A stretch of 64,000 nucleotides of DNA from assembly GCA_028023455.1 (NCBI GenBank), contig JAQFVV010006199.1:436001-500000 (forward strand), written 5' to 3'. The position numbers and the translations under genes were made by a program. Shown here one piece after another: positions 36,264-48,599 of this stretch. Every line of letters begins with the position of its first letter. Position 1 is the stretch's first letter. Under the pieces are notes generated by a model that was not told the DNA's origin, ran no database searches, and saw only the letters and a program-made list of their open reading frames with translations. Source of the stretch: Epiperipatus broadwayi. Lineage: Eukaryota; Onychophora; Udeonychophora; Euonychophora; Peripatidae.

Positions 36264-38861
36264 TGTACCGGTCGAAAACCACCACCCCGCAATGTCAAAT
36301 CGGATTCAAACTCAGCTTAACCAAAACTGAATTCAAACCCAACCCAACAGCTCAGATAGCAGAAATCGACGGCACAGTGCTATGCGCCAAGAACTAGTTC
36401 AACGGTTGGTGAGGACTAGAGACCCTTGCACTGACACGAATATTTAATAATTAATTACTTTGAATACCTTTTAAATCAAATCATATGTATGTTCGGGCTG
36501 CCAACACAGACAGCGGGTATTAACATTTAAATAATTATAAAAAGAATGATGAACTAAGAAACCAAGTATGTTATAAAATATTTAATAATAATAATAATTT
36601 GTTTGGTTCAAGAAAATATAGATTGCATTAGTGATCTCTAGTCTTTAAAAGAATTTATAAATATAATAAGAATGGCGGTCCTTATCATATGCCAACCAGT
36701 ATTACGCAACATGGAGTTCTATGTCTATGCCCCCAACGAGAAATATAAGGGCAGATAAAGGTATTTATTAAGAACGGAAATGGGTATTCTACTTTTATTA
36801 CGGTGGAATGTGAGATTTATTCCCACATTCGGAAATCTATTCCTGAAGAGCAAAACGTATTTCAAGGCATAACTTTAATCTTGATTTGAGAACTGATTTA
36901 AACGAAATATACTTGAGGATTGGTTCGACTTTAATTTAAATCACTCCATCACGAATTACGAGCACGGAGCGGGTTTTACTGAAACAAGGACGCAATGGTA
37001 CTGACGAATTACAAGGCAGTGAGTAAAATTGAAAGATGATTGCTAGTCGATGGTCGAAGTCCTATGGCGGCTTGCATTTGGCAAGTCTTACGCCCTTTGA
37101 CTAATGGAACGGAAAGGAAGTATTTTCTTCCTCGAGAAATTTAAATGCGAAAATATGATCACCGACCAGCCTAACGGAGCGGAAGATGGCCCTACGTCAG
37201 CAACATTTGATGATGATGACTTGATAGTCATCGTTGAAAAATAAAACCCATGTAGAATGCTCTACGTGATGACTTGACCAATTAATTAAAGTCAAACGAG
37301 CTTTATCGAACTATTTTGAAAACATTTATAAACTATCTTAATTATGCCTTAATATTCGTGCCCTTCCTGAATATCAATTTAAAATAACAAAAATGGAATT
37401 AAAATACATTTAACCCTTTATCGACCCTTTTTGGCAATAAAAACATTTAAGGTTATATTCGAATAAATATATATTAGTAGAACAAGAAATCAATATTATA
37501 ACATTTTGTGAGTATATAAACAATTGTAACTTAGTAGCTGGGGACATAGGTGAAAAATGAAGCTAATAGTTTATTATTTGCCAATTATCAAATAATAAAC
37601 ATGTAATATTTTCTTTCGACTCGATGATTAATAGAACTTTCAAATTTAGTTCTAATGGGCGAGAATTACTATTGGAAATTAATGTTATATTATTTGCGTG
37701 AGGCAAATGGAATCAAAAGGGCTCATCGAGTCGAAAGATTATTGGCATATAATTTTTAAATACGACATTAATAAAGCACACCAACATATATATATTAAAC
37801 GAACCGCCAGGTAAGAAAAGAAAAAGTTTAAAGACTAGAGATTGAAAGAATTACAATATAAATTTATATTAGCATTTTATAAAGATTTACATTAAATAAT
37901 AAAGAGCTCTTAAATAGGAGGAGTATAAAATAAAGTTCGAACTGGCCAGAAAGTTTAACGTTCATATTACCCCTTCCGCTGGTCCTTAAGTTACACCTCC
38001 AAGTTGTTGAAAACGTAGGCATCATTGGTTAACTACTGGAGTAGTATTTTAGTAGCTTTCATTATTTTAGCAGAATTATCGATCCGGAAAACGGTTCAGC
38101 AGCTCCAGTGAAGATTCCTCGAGACTTTAGGAACCGCAGCCAGATCCCTGATTTTCTAGCCCTCTATCATGATGAAAAACAAATTAATATGCACAGAGTT
38201 CACTGCACTACTCTACAATCAAAAACTCACTAGCCCCTTCTTTACTTTTCAGGGCTATATATCTACTGTTTCCTGATGCCTCCGGCTAGCGCTCATTTTG
38301 TTATCAATCTGGTTTTTTCTTATAATTAGTTGTTTTCCAAAACATTCCTTCGATAAGCTTTCAAACTAATTTGTGAATTCCTTTCCTAATTAGAAAATGA
38401 ATTCTTAAAGTCTGAAATGATTTTAATTAAAAATTGAATTCTTATCTTTTTTTAATTAATAAAACTTTACTGTTGTTTTATTGAGAATTTGAAAGCCCAT
38501 GGAAGGAATGTAGCTTTTATTCGCAAAACTTTACAAATTATTTAAAAGTAAAAAAAAAACAAGTATTCCCGACGCAATGAAACTTTCGAACAATTATATA
38601 CATTTAATATTTACAAATATATATACGCACAATCCACGCAATTTAATATATATAAATTCATGAATATTTTATCATGAATTTATTTAGAGAATTGATCAAA
38701 TTTAACTAAACTAACTAATTTTACTACGTATTTGAAACAAGTTATTCATTTTGGAAATTAGCGTGGATTGAACGTATAAAGCCCCATTGCATCGGAAATT
38801 TAAGGTTAGTATTAGAGTAAATAACATGAAGCTAGGATCGAACTCAGATCCGACTGCTTCA
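36264..38861 (-). repeat. LTR (5' LTR in minus-strand sense), 2598 bp
   Basis: Counterpart of 31225-33843, near-identical from 36378 onward. The first 114 bp (the U5-side end in minus sense) are clearly diverged from the 138-bp equivalent of the other LTR, sharing only blocks such as TGTACCGGTCGAAAA, CGGATTCAAACTCAG and ACTGAATTCAAACCCAAC. The outer end GACTGCTTCA is followed by ATATATATA. Confidence 0.85.
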
Positions 38862-39499
38862 ATATATATAAACAATAATATTTAAGGGATTATAACCGTG
38901 TAAACACTTTTTGATATTGCTAGGAAACTATCAATTACAAATTTACAGTTCTATAAGGCTAAACAAGTTTTCTTTAGTAATCTACTATAGCTGTTTTTGT
39001 CCTGAGTTTAAATAGACGAAAAAGATTTTGTATATTTTTAATTCAAATTTTTATAAGAATTTAAATCCAGACAGTATTATTTTATTTAAATTGAGGGCAA
39101 AATAGCTATAATGGGTTGCTAGAAAAAACATATTTAGGCTTAGGGCTATCAATTAGTAATTGATTGTTTCCTAGCAATATCTTACTGGGAAAGATGAATT
39201 ATCAATTATAGGATTCAAAAGAAAAAGTGAACTTCTGAATTCTTATACTTATAAAAATAGTTGTATAAATTTAAAACCTTATAAAAACAAAAAGCGGCAG
39301 AAAAAAGGAGTTATAATAGGTTACTAAAAAAATACTTGTTTAGTTTTAAGAACATCAAAGGTAAAGTTATTTAAACATGTTTATATGGATATAATTCCTT
39401 AATTTTCATTGTTTACATCAGAAAACCATGAACTAAGATTTGTTTTGCCATATTTAAAAATGCTTAAAATGCTTACTACTATTTACTAATTTTATTTTA

Positions 39500-39598
39500 T
39501 AAATACAAACAAAAATAAATATATAAGTAACTAAATTATATACAAAGTTATTTATATCAATTTCTTCTTTTTGAATATTTAGGATTTCAAAAAATATT
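39500..39598. repeat. Short dispersed repeat (partner at 19155-19255)
   Basis: Direct-orientation match of about 95 bp sharing ATATACAAAGTTATT and TTTCTTCTTTTTGAATATTT with 19155-19255. Confidence 0.7.
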
Positions 39599-39671
39599 TA
39601 TAATATTATTCATTATCTTTTTTAATAACTGAAACCCAGGCTTATTATATACCTGTGTCTATATATATAAT

Positions 39672-39790
39672 ATATAGGGTATATGAGCACAGACTTTCAC
39701 ACAACCCACCACTCTCCAGTCTCTCTCATAACACTGATACACTTGAACACATATATGTTGAAAAGATAATAATCACCAATATCTTTTTTG
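39672..39790. repeat. Diverged partial copy of the 5-kb inverted-repeat unit
   Basis: CAGACTTTCA, CACTGATACACTTGAACAC and ATGTTGAAAAGATAATAATCACCAATAT follow the order of 5008-5085 in the left arm of the 5-kb structure. It stops in an AT run that abuts TTGTAGCCC (39825). A 70-codon ORF here is a by-product. Confidence 0.55.
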
Positions 39791-39829
39791 AGAAATATTT
39801 TAGTTTACTTATATATATATATATTGTAG

Positions 39830-41610
39830 CCCTTGGGTTTGCCCAAGACTCCATTTTTTTGAATTAACTATGTAAGATAATGTTTAATAAAAATTTTCCT
39901 CATAGTTTGTATTTTTTTTCTTCAATAGACAAACTTTCTAGCCAATGCTAGGTTTGAACCCATATTCTTAGGGATTGCATATGATTTACTTGGTAGGCAA
40001 TCTAAACATTTGTCATTAAAAGATTTCTAGGCAAAAGATTGTTTTATATAATGTTAATTTATGGGACAATTTAATATTAAAGATATAATTTGTTAGATAA
40101 GCAATATTTATACATCATTTAATAGTTGGAGATTGGAAAGAAGGGAGGGGGTGTGTGATTTATAAGACTACTTTAGAGAGTGAAAATAGATAGTCATAGT
40201 TTTACACTGAACAGGTTAGAACTATGTAGTTCATAAAATTAAATTATAAAAAAAAACAATTTTAAGAATATTAAACAATCGGTAATTAAAATTGTATATG
40301 TCAGACATGCATGTGTGTATTTGGTTTGTTTGTGGATTTTAATTATAAAGTTCACAATTAAATAATAATTATTCCATGTCATTCATGAGGAACTCCTCCA
40401 AAGAAGAAATTAATTACTTTTAATAATTTATTCATAGCAGCAAAAATTTTGTCAAGATTCTGGGTTTGAAGTTGAGTTGCTGTAAAAAAAAATTATTATT
40501 GTTATAGAAAAAGTAAAAGGGGAAAAAGAGCTTTCTGTTATTTGTTCTTTGGAAAGATTCTCACAGAGTAGAGTTACTAAAGTAATTCATTAAAGTGATT
40601 TAAGTGATATCTATATAACACAGGAATTTAAGTTTAAAATTAATTGGTGATTATCTATTGAAATGCAGATATGAATTGGCAGGTGGTTTTTTAAGAGGGC
40701 AGAAGTTTAAAATAATAAGAAAGAAAAAGAAACAATAGGCAATTAATCAGGAAAACAGACTGACCAGACATTAGAAGGGTCATTGGAAGGTCACATTGGG
40801 GAAGGGGGAAATAAAGAAAGCCAGACACTATAAGAGCTCTGCTCTTGTGTTGAGGGGGTATCTGGATCTATCTCAATCTCTCTTGCAAGTTCTCTCATCA
40901 TCAGTTTATGGAGAAGCTTTGCTGTAAAAGTTTAAAAAGAAACATTTTTTTTTCTTTAAGAAAGAGAGAAAAAGAAATCGTTAATTGTTAATTATGTCTT
41001 TTGAAACAAAACTTTGCCAAATTTAATAATATAAATAAAAAAAAGACTCTTGAGTAAAGTTTAAGTTAGGTGCACATCATTCTCCTGAAATTAATCAATG
41101 TCATGATTGGCTTGCACTAATTTATCAGAAATCGGCAAATGGTAAAATTTAAACTGCAGAAAATAAGAAAATCTAAATTTTGATTCCGTATATAAAGCAT
41201 AAAATCTGAACGCTATAATTTCATATAAAGCATTAAATCTGAATACTAAGTGAATTGAAAAAGACAACAAGAAGTGGACTTATATATTTAAAAATTAAAA
41301 CAAGTTTTATTCAGCTGTAATCCACAGAAACCAAAATGAAGAAATTTTCTCAGCAGCATGAAAACTTTGCACATTTTGGCATAGGAATCAAACTCTATCA
41401 CAAGGACTCTTTCCACATAAAACCATGTGTGCACACAAACAAACCAAAGAAGAAGAAAAAATGGAAAAATGGAAACCAGAAACCTGAAGAACACTTCCAG
41501 AGAACTATTTAAGTATATTTTTATTATTGCTATTCATGTAGAACATTTAATCTAAAAAAAAAAAAAGAAGAATTTTTTTATTATTATTATCATATATATC
41601 CATGTTAGAA
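39830..41610. other. No recognised gene; possible promoter-like patch
   Basis: Mostly AT-rich. A less AT-rich patch (40720-40930) contains ACTATAAGAGCTCTGCTCTT (40826-40845), TATA-like and partly palindromic, and a CT-rich stretch. It could be an LTR or promoter remnant, but nothing downstream supports it. Confidence 0.3.
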
Positions 41611-41619
41611 TTATAATTG

Positions 41620-41850
41620 TTATTATTTTGGGGGTAGATGAAATTAATATCAAGTCATTTTGTATGTGCCTGTTAAATGCTTTCATTATTATTATTATCA
41701 TTTAGGGGTAGATGAAATTAATATCAAGATATGTGGTATGTGCCTGTTGAATGCTTTTACTATTGTTATCATTTAGGGGTAGATGAAATTAATACCAAAT
41801 CATTCTATATGTGCCTTGTTTTAAATGCTTTACATTTTTTTTATGAAAAG
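41620..41850. repeat. Three-copy tandem repeat, unit about 71-74 bp
   Basis: GGGGTAGATGAAATTAATA starts at 41631, 41705 and 41776. Each unit continues CAA(G/A)TCATT..TATGTGCC(T)TGTT.AATGCTTT, then an ATT-rich spacer. Confidence 0.9.
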
Positions 41851-41861
41851 AGTGAGAGATA

Positions 41862-42212
41862 TTGTTGTGGGAAATGTTTTTGGATCGGATCCGGAATTCT
41901 TGTCAAGTGCTTAGACCTAGTGCTATGTTTTATGAAGGTTGTGTGACTGTTGGGCTAAAACATCATCATTATCCTATAAAAGTGCAGAGAAGTAGTTTTA
42001 AAATTTTAATGCGCATTTCTTATTACTATTATCCTAAAGTTAAAGCTAGATACAAGCTAATTAAGGCTTGGAAAATTGTTGGCTCATGTTCCAATGTACT
42101 ATTTTGCAAGAGCAATGTAGATATAAAAGTTATATTTGTACAAATTGATGATAGACCTGTATATATGTGGGTGACAAAGAGTCCCCACCAAGCTAGTGAA
42201 GTCATAGTTTAG
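41862..42212 (+). CDS. Unidentified 116-codon ORF
   Basis: Opens MLWEMFLDRIRNSCQVLRPS and ends RPVYMWVTKSPHQASEVIV. It is moderately complex (not a simple AT-run translation), with Lys/Tyr-rich RISYYYYPKVKARYKL in the middle. I recognise no domain, signal peptide or membrane segment. It follows the triple tandem repeat directly and has no neighbour that explains it. It could be a chance ORF, a fragment of a mobile element, or a host exon; I cannot tell. Splice sites were not convincing. Confidence 0.2.
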   Translation: MLWEMFLDRIRNSCQVLRPSAMFYEGCVTVGLKHHHYPIKVQRSSFKILMRISYYYYPKVKARYKLIKAWKIVGSCSNVLFCKSNVDIKVIFVQIDDRPVYMWVTKSPHQASEVIV

Positions 42213-44857
42213 CTCGCTCACTAAGATAATTATTTCATATTTATAAAGTATTTAAACACAGTGGAAGAGTTTTCCCACTTGGTTATTTTCTACACCGTAA
42301 GATGATTTTTTTGTTGATGGCCAGAGGTTAATAGGTAAACCCAAGTCTCTTTGTATGACTAGTGATAAAAATCCTAGCATATCTCAACCTTAGTGAAAAG
42401 GTTTTCTCTTATTCGGGTCACTGCCTGCCTCATGTTAATGTTGATATTCCTTATGGGTGTATGAAATATAGCTATTACTAAGCATTACTTATAAATGTTG
42501 GATACAGGGTCGCAAACTCAATTTGATGTCAGGATGAGTGCGGATAGGGTGTGTGCGATTGGTGTACTTGAACATTGTTTTGTTGATACATTTTATTTTA
42601 TCAATAAGAGCCAAGAGTAATAACGTCAATAAATATTCAACTTAAGGGTTAAATAAAACCTATGAATATTGTAAGCAATGCGTATCTAAAATTATCTAAT
42701 AAATATATCCGCAGCCAGCTGAGAACTTCGCTGGAAAGGTAATATTACTAAAATATTATTATTGTCATAAGAACATGAATATAGTATGTATGCACATGTG
42801 ATGATGATTGAGCTAGATACCGATTCGTTGACATTTGAAAGTAACTAAAATTAACTTAGTCCCACCATACATAAAATATCTCTATTGTAGAGCATAGGGC
42901 AAAGGAATATTAGATTAAAATAATTGAATAAAATTATTAAATTTTATTATTGGAAGCATTACCCTTGGAAACAAATCAGTAACTAAAAGCATTAAACACT
43001 GGGGGGGGGGGGGGGGATTTAATGTTCGCTATGTCTGGGATAAAAATGAGAACAAAAATATAATATATGTGAAGGTAAATAATATTTTATCTGTCTGATA
43101 TTAATATTACTCCATGGTAATCCTGATTCCCTAATAATTAAAAGTTAATATTTATAGTTTAAAACCTCTTGACATTATCTATTGATTTAGGGATATTTAT
43201 TTATTTAGTTTTTTTTTATATCATAATACAGTTGTAGAACAGGGGAAAGCTATGTGAGTCATCAAGTGAATGTATATATTATGTATTGAGTTGTAGTATG
43301 TTAATAAAATTTGTTATTTGTTTTAAATAAAAATTTGCATATGTCTCAACGTTTTGTGGGTTATTATAATCTAGACATCTCAAATCCAAACATACATCAA
43401 TATATTATTATTAATAGTTGAGAAAGCGGTCTGGGGATGGGGACAATCCAAGATAAAAATGATTTGAATGCCTTCTCTTGTAGTAGCATTTATCATAAAT
43501 AAAAAAAAAAAGCTTGTTTAGAGCTATTAGCACGCTCTTAATTTTACATATTTGTAAGTGCAAGCTATATATAAGTCATGTGACATCTGACTTGTTATTA
43601 TTACTATAAATAATATCCGGTAAGATTTATTTAAAATGGCTAATTTTCTGAGCTTATGTGGCACGGCAATACTCAAGATTACCAAATAATTTAATATAGT
43701 TGAAATATAAATTATGAATAGGGATGGTTATTGAGCAATAGTGGATGCAGTGGGTGGGCATAAAATCCTTTCCCCATCTGTTGTATTCAAACACCTCTCT
43801 AGACGAACTTCTTTATAATTTTACTTTAATTGTGAATATGTTTATAATGTATTATTCTAAAAGGTTTAATAAGCTTAAATTATTTGAGCTTTAATGTAAG
43901 TAAACATTAAATTGCATTAAAGACAGCCAAGATTCACCTTGGAGGTGATCATGAAAGGAGTGTTTATCACCAATAATCCATAGCAGCTTGTTCGACCTCC
44001 ATACTTTATTGTTCCAAAAACCCTGAGAAGAGATTATAATGAGAGAAATGAGCTAGCACAATGGAAAATTTAATAGTAAAAGAGATAATAGTGCAATAGA
44101 CCTATGAATGTGAGGATGATGGGGGGGGTGGATCAGGAAGGTGGAGATGGATATAGAACTATTGTAATCGAAACAAAATTTTAATTGTGACTTTAATGAT
44201 AGTGAATGGGGAGTGTGCTGGGAATAACTAAGAATTTCCAAGAATATCAATATTATTAATTTTAATGCATTCTCAGTGATCTCTTAATCGATTGATTATT
44301 TATTAACTTATTCATTAAATATTATTGTTGAAATTTATTAATAAGTTATTGAATTGAGGTTCAACCTCAATATTCTCATTGAAGTTGCAATTTGGCACCC
44401 TGTCAAATATGATTATGGATGTTCTATATCATCATCATCATCCCAGTAGGCTTTAAAAATAGTTTAGCCAGGAACGGTGAAGCATCCATCGATCCATCCT
44501 TAAAACATTACAATTGGCATGCAACTTGGCCGCAAGCGTCTAAGTGCCAGATAGATTTAATATAGGTTATAATTAATGCATAGCGTGGTCGCCTGTTATG
44601 AAATAAATAAATGTTACAATTAAACCATAACGAGGATGTGCGACCATTTACATAAGTTATAATTGGCTTTTTGAATAAAGTTATAATTAGCTTAAACTGT
44701 CCGATAATATATGTTATATTTGTAAACTCTCCCAATCATTTTAGTTATGTTTGGTTGACAACGTGGGTGACTGATCAAAAGATTACAAAATACGTTTTAT
44801 ACCATTAATTAAGTTTTATACAATTTATATAAGTTAGAGATGGCCAAATCCTTTTTG

Positions 44858-44943
<86 letters not shown>

Positions 44944-45410
44944 TGATTACATAAATATACTCTCTTAATTTTCATTGTTTGCATCATAAATTCATGAAAA
45001 TATTTAATTTTAACATGTATATATATAAAGCAATTACATATTAATAAAAGTTTTTAGATTATTGAACAATTTAAGTACCAATAGACTCAGATATCTGCAC
45101 TCAATTTTATATTTATGAATTCTTTAAATACTGTATCATTAACCAATATTGGAATAACTAACTGATATTTTATTTTTATTTTGAAAAGTCATTTCTTATA
45201 ATACTATGTAATACTGACTTACAAATTAATTTAGTATAAATTTAATGTGTAATTTAAAACCTCTTATTATTTGTAATCAACAGGAATTAATTTAATATAA
45301 ATTCAATGTGTAATTTAAAATCTTTTATTACTTATCTGAAGGTTTGTGATGCTGATATGATGTAATAAAATGTTGGACTATCTCCATAATCTATCAGTAA
45401 ATGTTGAATG
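42213..45410. other. No recognised gene; simple repeats
   Basis: Contains a G16 run (43001-43016), short ATC repeats near 44435 and long AT runs at 44860-44940. ORFs here lack domains. The composition is slightly less AT-rich than elsewhere at 42200-42900, without an identifiable product. Confidence 0.5.
44863..44939. repeat. (AT)n tracts with inverted CACTTTATAT/AAAAGTG
   Basis: Two AT runs separated by CACTTT. The end of the second continues AAAAGTG, so the whole may fold, but AT runs self-pair anyway. Confidence 0.9.
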
Positions 45411-45414
45411 TATA

Positions 45415-45992
45415 GAAAATTTTAAACTTTATGTAAACTTTTCAAATACAAACAACTTGTTAGTAATAAAACACAAATAAACAACACAAATTAGTAATTT
45501 CACATTTTAAGTAGTATAATTCTCCATCCTTCTTCAGGTGTTGCTGGCCTGACCAGTGGCAGTATTCACAAATAAGTTAAACTTGCACCTTTAGATTCTC
45601 AAATATTGAATTTAAGGCAAATTCTCTAACCAACTGAGCTATTCTTTCAAAGCTCAGTTGGTTAGGGCATTTGTCTTAAATTCTATATTTAAGAATCTGA
45701 AGGTGTGAGTTTGACTCCTATATTAATACTGTCATTGGTCAGGCCAACAATATCTGAAGAAGAAAAAGAACAATACTACTCAAAACATTGTGTAATTACT
45801 AACCTGTATTGTTTATTTGTGTGTTATTACTAATAAGTTGTTTGTATTTGTCAAGCATTGGTGGTTTAGAGGTCAGTGACAGCTGCTTTACAAGCAGTTG
45901 TCCGGGTTAGCGGGTTCGCTTCCTGGCTGATTCTATAACACATGAAAAAAAAAAGTTGTTTGTATTTGAAAAGTTTAAATAAAGATTAAAAT
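45415..45992. repeat. Head-to-head inverted pair of a tRNA-derived SINE-like repeat
   Basis: About 230 bp on the left (45415-45645) is the reverse complement of the right arm (45649-45992, minus an insertion), with a spacer of only a few bases near 45646. Each arm, read outward from the centre, begins with a tRNA-like head: AGCTCAGTTGGTTAG (box A) then a GAGTTTGACTCC-type box B (GGTGTGAGTTTGACTCC on the right). It continues GGTCAGGCC(A/G)(G/A)CAA, TCTGAAGAAG, TACTACT and GTTGTTTATTTGTGT, and ends TTTGTATTTGAAAAGTTTA. Arms are roughly four-fifths identical by eye. The right arm is split by a mini-SINE (45851-45968 including one target copy). Confidence 0.85.
45835..45968 (+). mobile_element. 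tRNA-Gly-like mini-SINE, copy 2, with perfect 16-bp target duplication
   Basis: The insert 45851-45952 begins TCAAGCATTGGTGGTTTAG (tRNA-Gly-like head), has anticodon stem-loop CTGCTTTACAAGCAG (loop TTTACAA) and a T-arm-like GGGTTCGCTTCC. It then has a short tail CACATG and an A10 run. AAGTTGTTTGTATTTG is repeated perfectly at 45835-45850 and 45953-45968. Removing the insert restores the alignment of the host repeat arm with its partner. Compared with copy 1 (14271-14389) the anticodon and an 8-bp stretch near the T-arm differ, while the CA.ATG-A(n) end is the same. Confidence 0.9.
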
Positions 45993-46429
45993 TATTATCA
46001 CATCTAGTATACCATTATCATAAACCTTTAGGCAAATACTTTAGACAAATAGTCTCTCTTATTACTTGTAATTATCATGTTTGTTTCAAACTTTTGGTAT
46101 TACTTGTCATTTAAATTTCTTATTTAATTTTGAAAAAGGAGATGGAGTGAAAAATATAATCAATTATAAGTTTTCTTTTGAAAATTACTTTCTCATAATA
46201 TTATTTATTATTAATTTATAGATTAATTTATGAATTAAATGTATAATTTCAAATAAACTCTTATTATTTGTAATAGACATATTTGTTTCAAATCTTAATT
46301 ATTATTTGTCTTTTTAAATTTCTTATTTGGTTTTGAAAAAGTGAGAAAGAATAATGTAATCAATTCCTAAGTGTTGGTGAGTTTTATAAAAACAATACTA
46401 AAAGCCAAAATAACTGTTGGCTACAAATT

Positions 46430-46825
<396 letters not shown>

Positions 46826-46829
46826 AACT

Positions 46830-48106
46830 CAAGTTTTATATTTATATTTCTTTATCAAATAAAAACATTTTTAACAGTATAAATGAAGAACAAATAGTTT
46901 ATTTTTACATTAATTCATAAAAACTAAATAAAAAGGATTTATTGTAAAATGAAAATGTTTTATTTTTATCTTTTATTTTATTGTTAGGTTTTTTAACTAT
47001 TTGTGTAAATATGTTATGTATGTAAATTATCCTGAATCTTAAATTTATTGATTACTCATCCCAGTATTGTTTTATGATATCAACATAGTGTTTTAAAGAA
47101 TCAACCAAACATAAAATAAGATGTAGATAACCAAGTTCTTCAGTACCACAATTTACTTATTCCTATCTCTCATTAACATTTGCTTTGCTATACTTAAAAT
47201 ATGTTTAAAATTTTTACTTTTATGTATTAATTTTATTTAATAAATACACATAACAAGTATATAGTTTAGATTTTACTTATTAGGCATGATAGTCAAAATA
47301 TATATATTAAAATGAAAATTTTCATGGACTGCAGATACAAGTAATATATTATCTGGGTTCATCTGTGTATGATTTATTGTGACCTAGTTAAAACATTAGT
47401 ATATTTGTATAATAAATTATACATAGATGAATCTAGATAATAGATCATTTTTATACATATATATAAATACATGAAATCAGTTCACATCTAAACAATACCA
47501 AATGATACCAAGAATCTTTATGTATTTGTTGTTAAGCTGACTTACTTTTTGTGCTAAAAATGGATACCCATCTTCATGTATGGTCTAAGATATTTGTATA
47601 TAATATATTGTCATCAAAGAAATAAAAGGAACAAATTAAGTTAATTCACAATATCTCACTCACTATACAGGTCTGAAAATAAATTTCTGATCATAAGGTT
47701 AGCTAAAGATTGAAACTTCTGAATTTTCCTACCAGAAATGATAGTCTGACTTTTTATTATGATTGTAAATTTATTAGTATTACAAAATACTCATTTATAC
47801 AGTCATTAATCTTTTAACACAATACTAAAAACAATTTTCAATAGATGAAGATGATTTCTGTTTGCATTATAATAATCAATAGAGTATTACACCTTACTTT
47901 TTTTGAGAAATATATCATAATAATTAAGTACTACATTGAAGAAATAAATATAAGCAAACAAAATTTTAATACCTTGTATGCTAATAAATAAAAATAACAA
48001 CATTAAACTGACTTGGTGACTAAAAATTAGTCTAATATTTTGACTAGATTGATAGTTTATGAGAACATAGAAATCATATTACAAATAATGTGAACTACTT
48101 TTATTG

Positions 48107-48181
<75 letters not shown>

Positions 48182-48595
48182 CTGTGTGTGTGCAAGTGAA
48201 TATTCCAATAGGTATTAATATGTGGTTATTAGAAATCATTTCTATTCATTGAGAGTTTTATTACAGTATTCCATTAAATAATACTTAGATAGAAAGTTAA
48301 ATTATTATTTATGATGGGGAGACTCAAGTGTTCAAATATCTAGCTTAACTAATGAATAGTAGATTTATTTTGAGAAATATACATATACTGAGAGACGTCG
48401 ATAATTGATGAGAGTGTGGAGCTCAAATCCGGAGTGCTGTAATTTATATAATATGAGCGTGTGTGTGTGTTAAATTTAAGAAAAGTCAACTATTATCAGA
48501 CCTGATGAGTATGGGTTACACAGTATTCTTGATGCATATACTTATTTTAAAAAAGTAATAGTAAGAATATTTAATCTTTATTTTAAGTACAGCAA
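46830..48595. other. AT-rich sequence; small hairpin and (TA)n
   Basis: No gene. 47347-47376 and 47413-47442 form a 30-bp imperfect inverted repeat (TATTATCTGGGTTCATCTGT and its near complement). A TA run of about 68 bp lies at 48112-48179. Confidence 0.7.
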
Positions 48596-48599
48596 AGAA

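Larger units (their letters stand above)
31225..38861 (-). mobile_element. 7.6-kb LTR-type retroelement with giant LTRs and minimal interior
   Basis: Two direct repeats (31225-33843, 36264-38861) of about 2.6 kb flank a 2.42-kb interior. Each begins TGTACCGGTCGAAAA and ends GACTGCTTCA on the plus strand, so both strands read TG...CA. The minus strand is favoured as sense: the only sizeable interior ORF is minus, a purine tract lies just before the 3' LTR, and TGG follows the 5' LTR as in a primer-binding site. Flanks on both sides are ATATAT, compatible with a short duplication but ambiguous in an AT run. No protease, RT or integrase is visible, so the element would need helper enzymes. Its proportions (LTRs longer than the interior) recall gag-only or long-LTR non-autonomous elements; tandem segmental duplication is the alternative. 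Confidence 0.75.

Noticed and set aside
48057-48239. 60-codon ORF with a Tyr-Ile repeat
   Set aside because: Translation of the (TA)n run.
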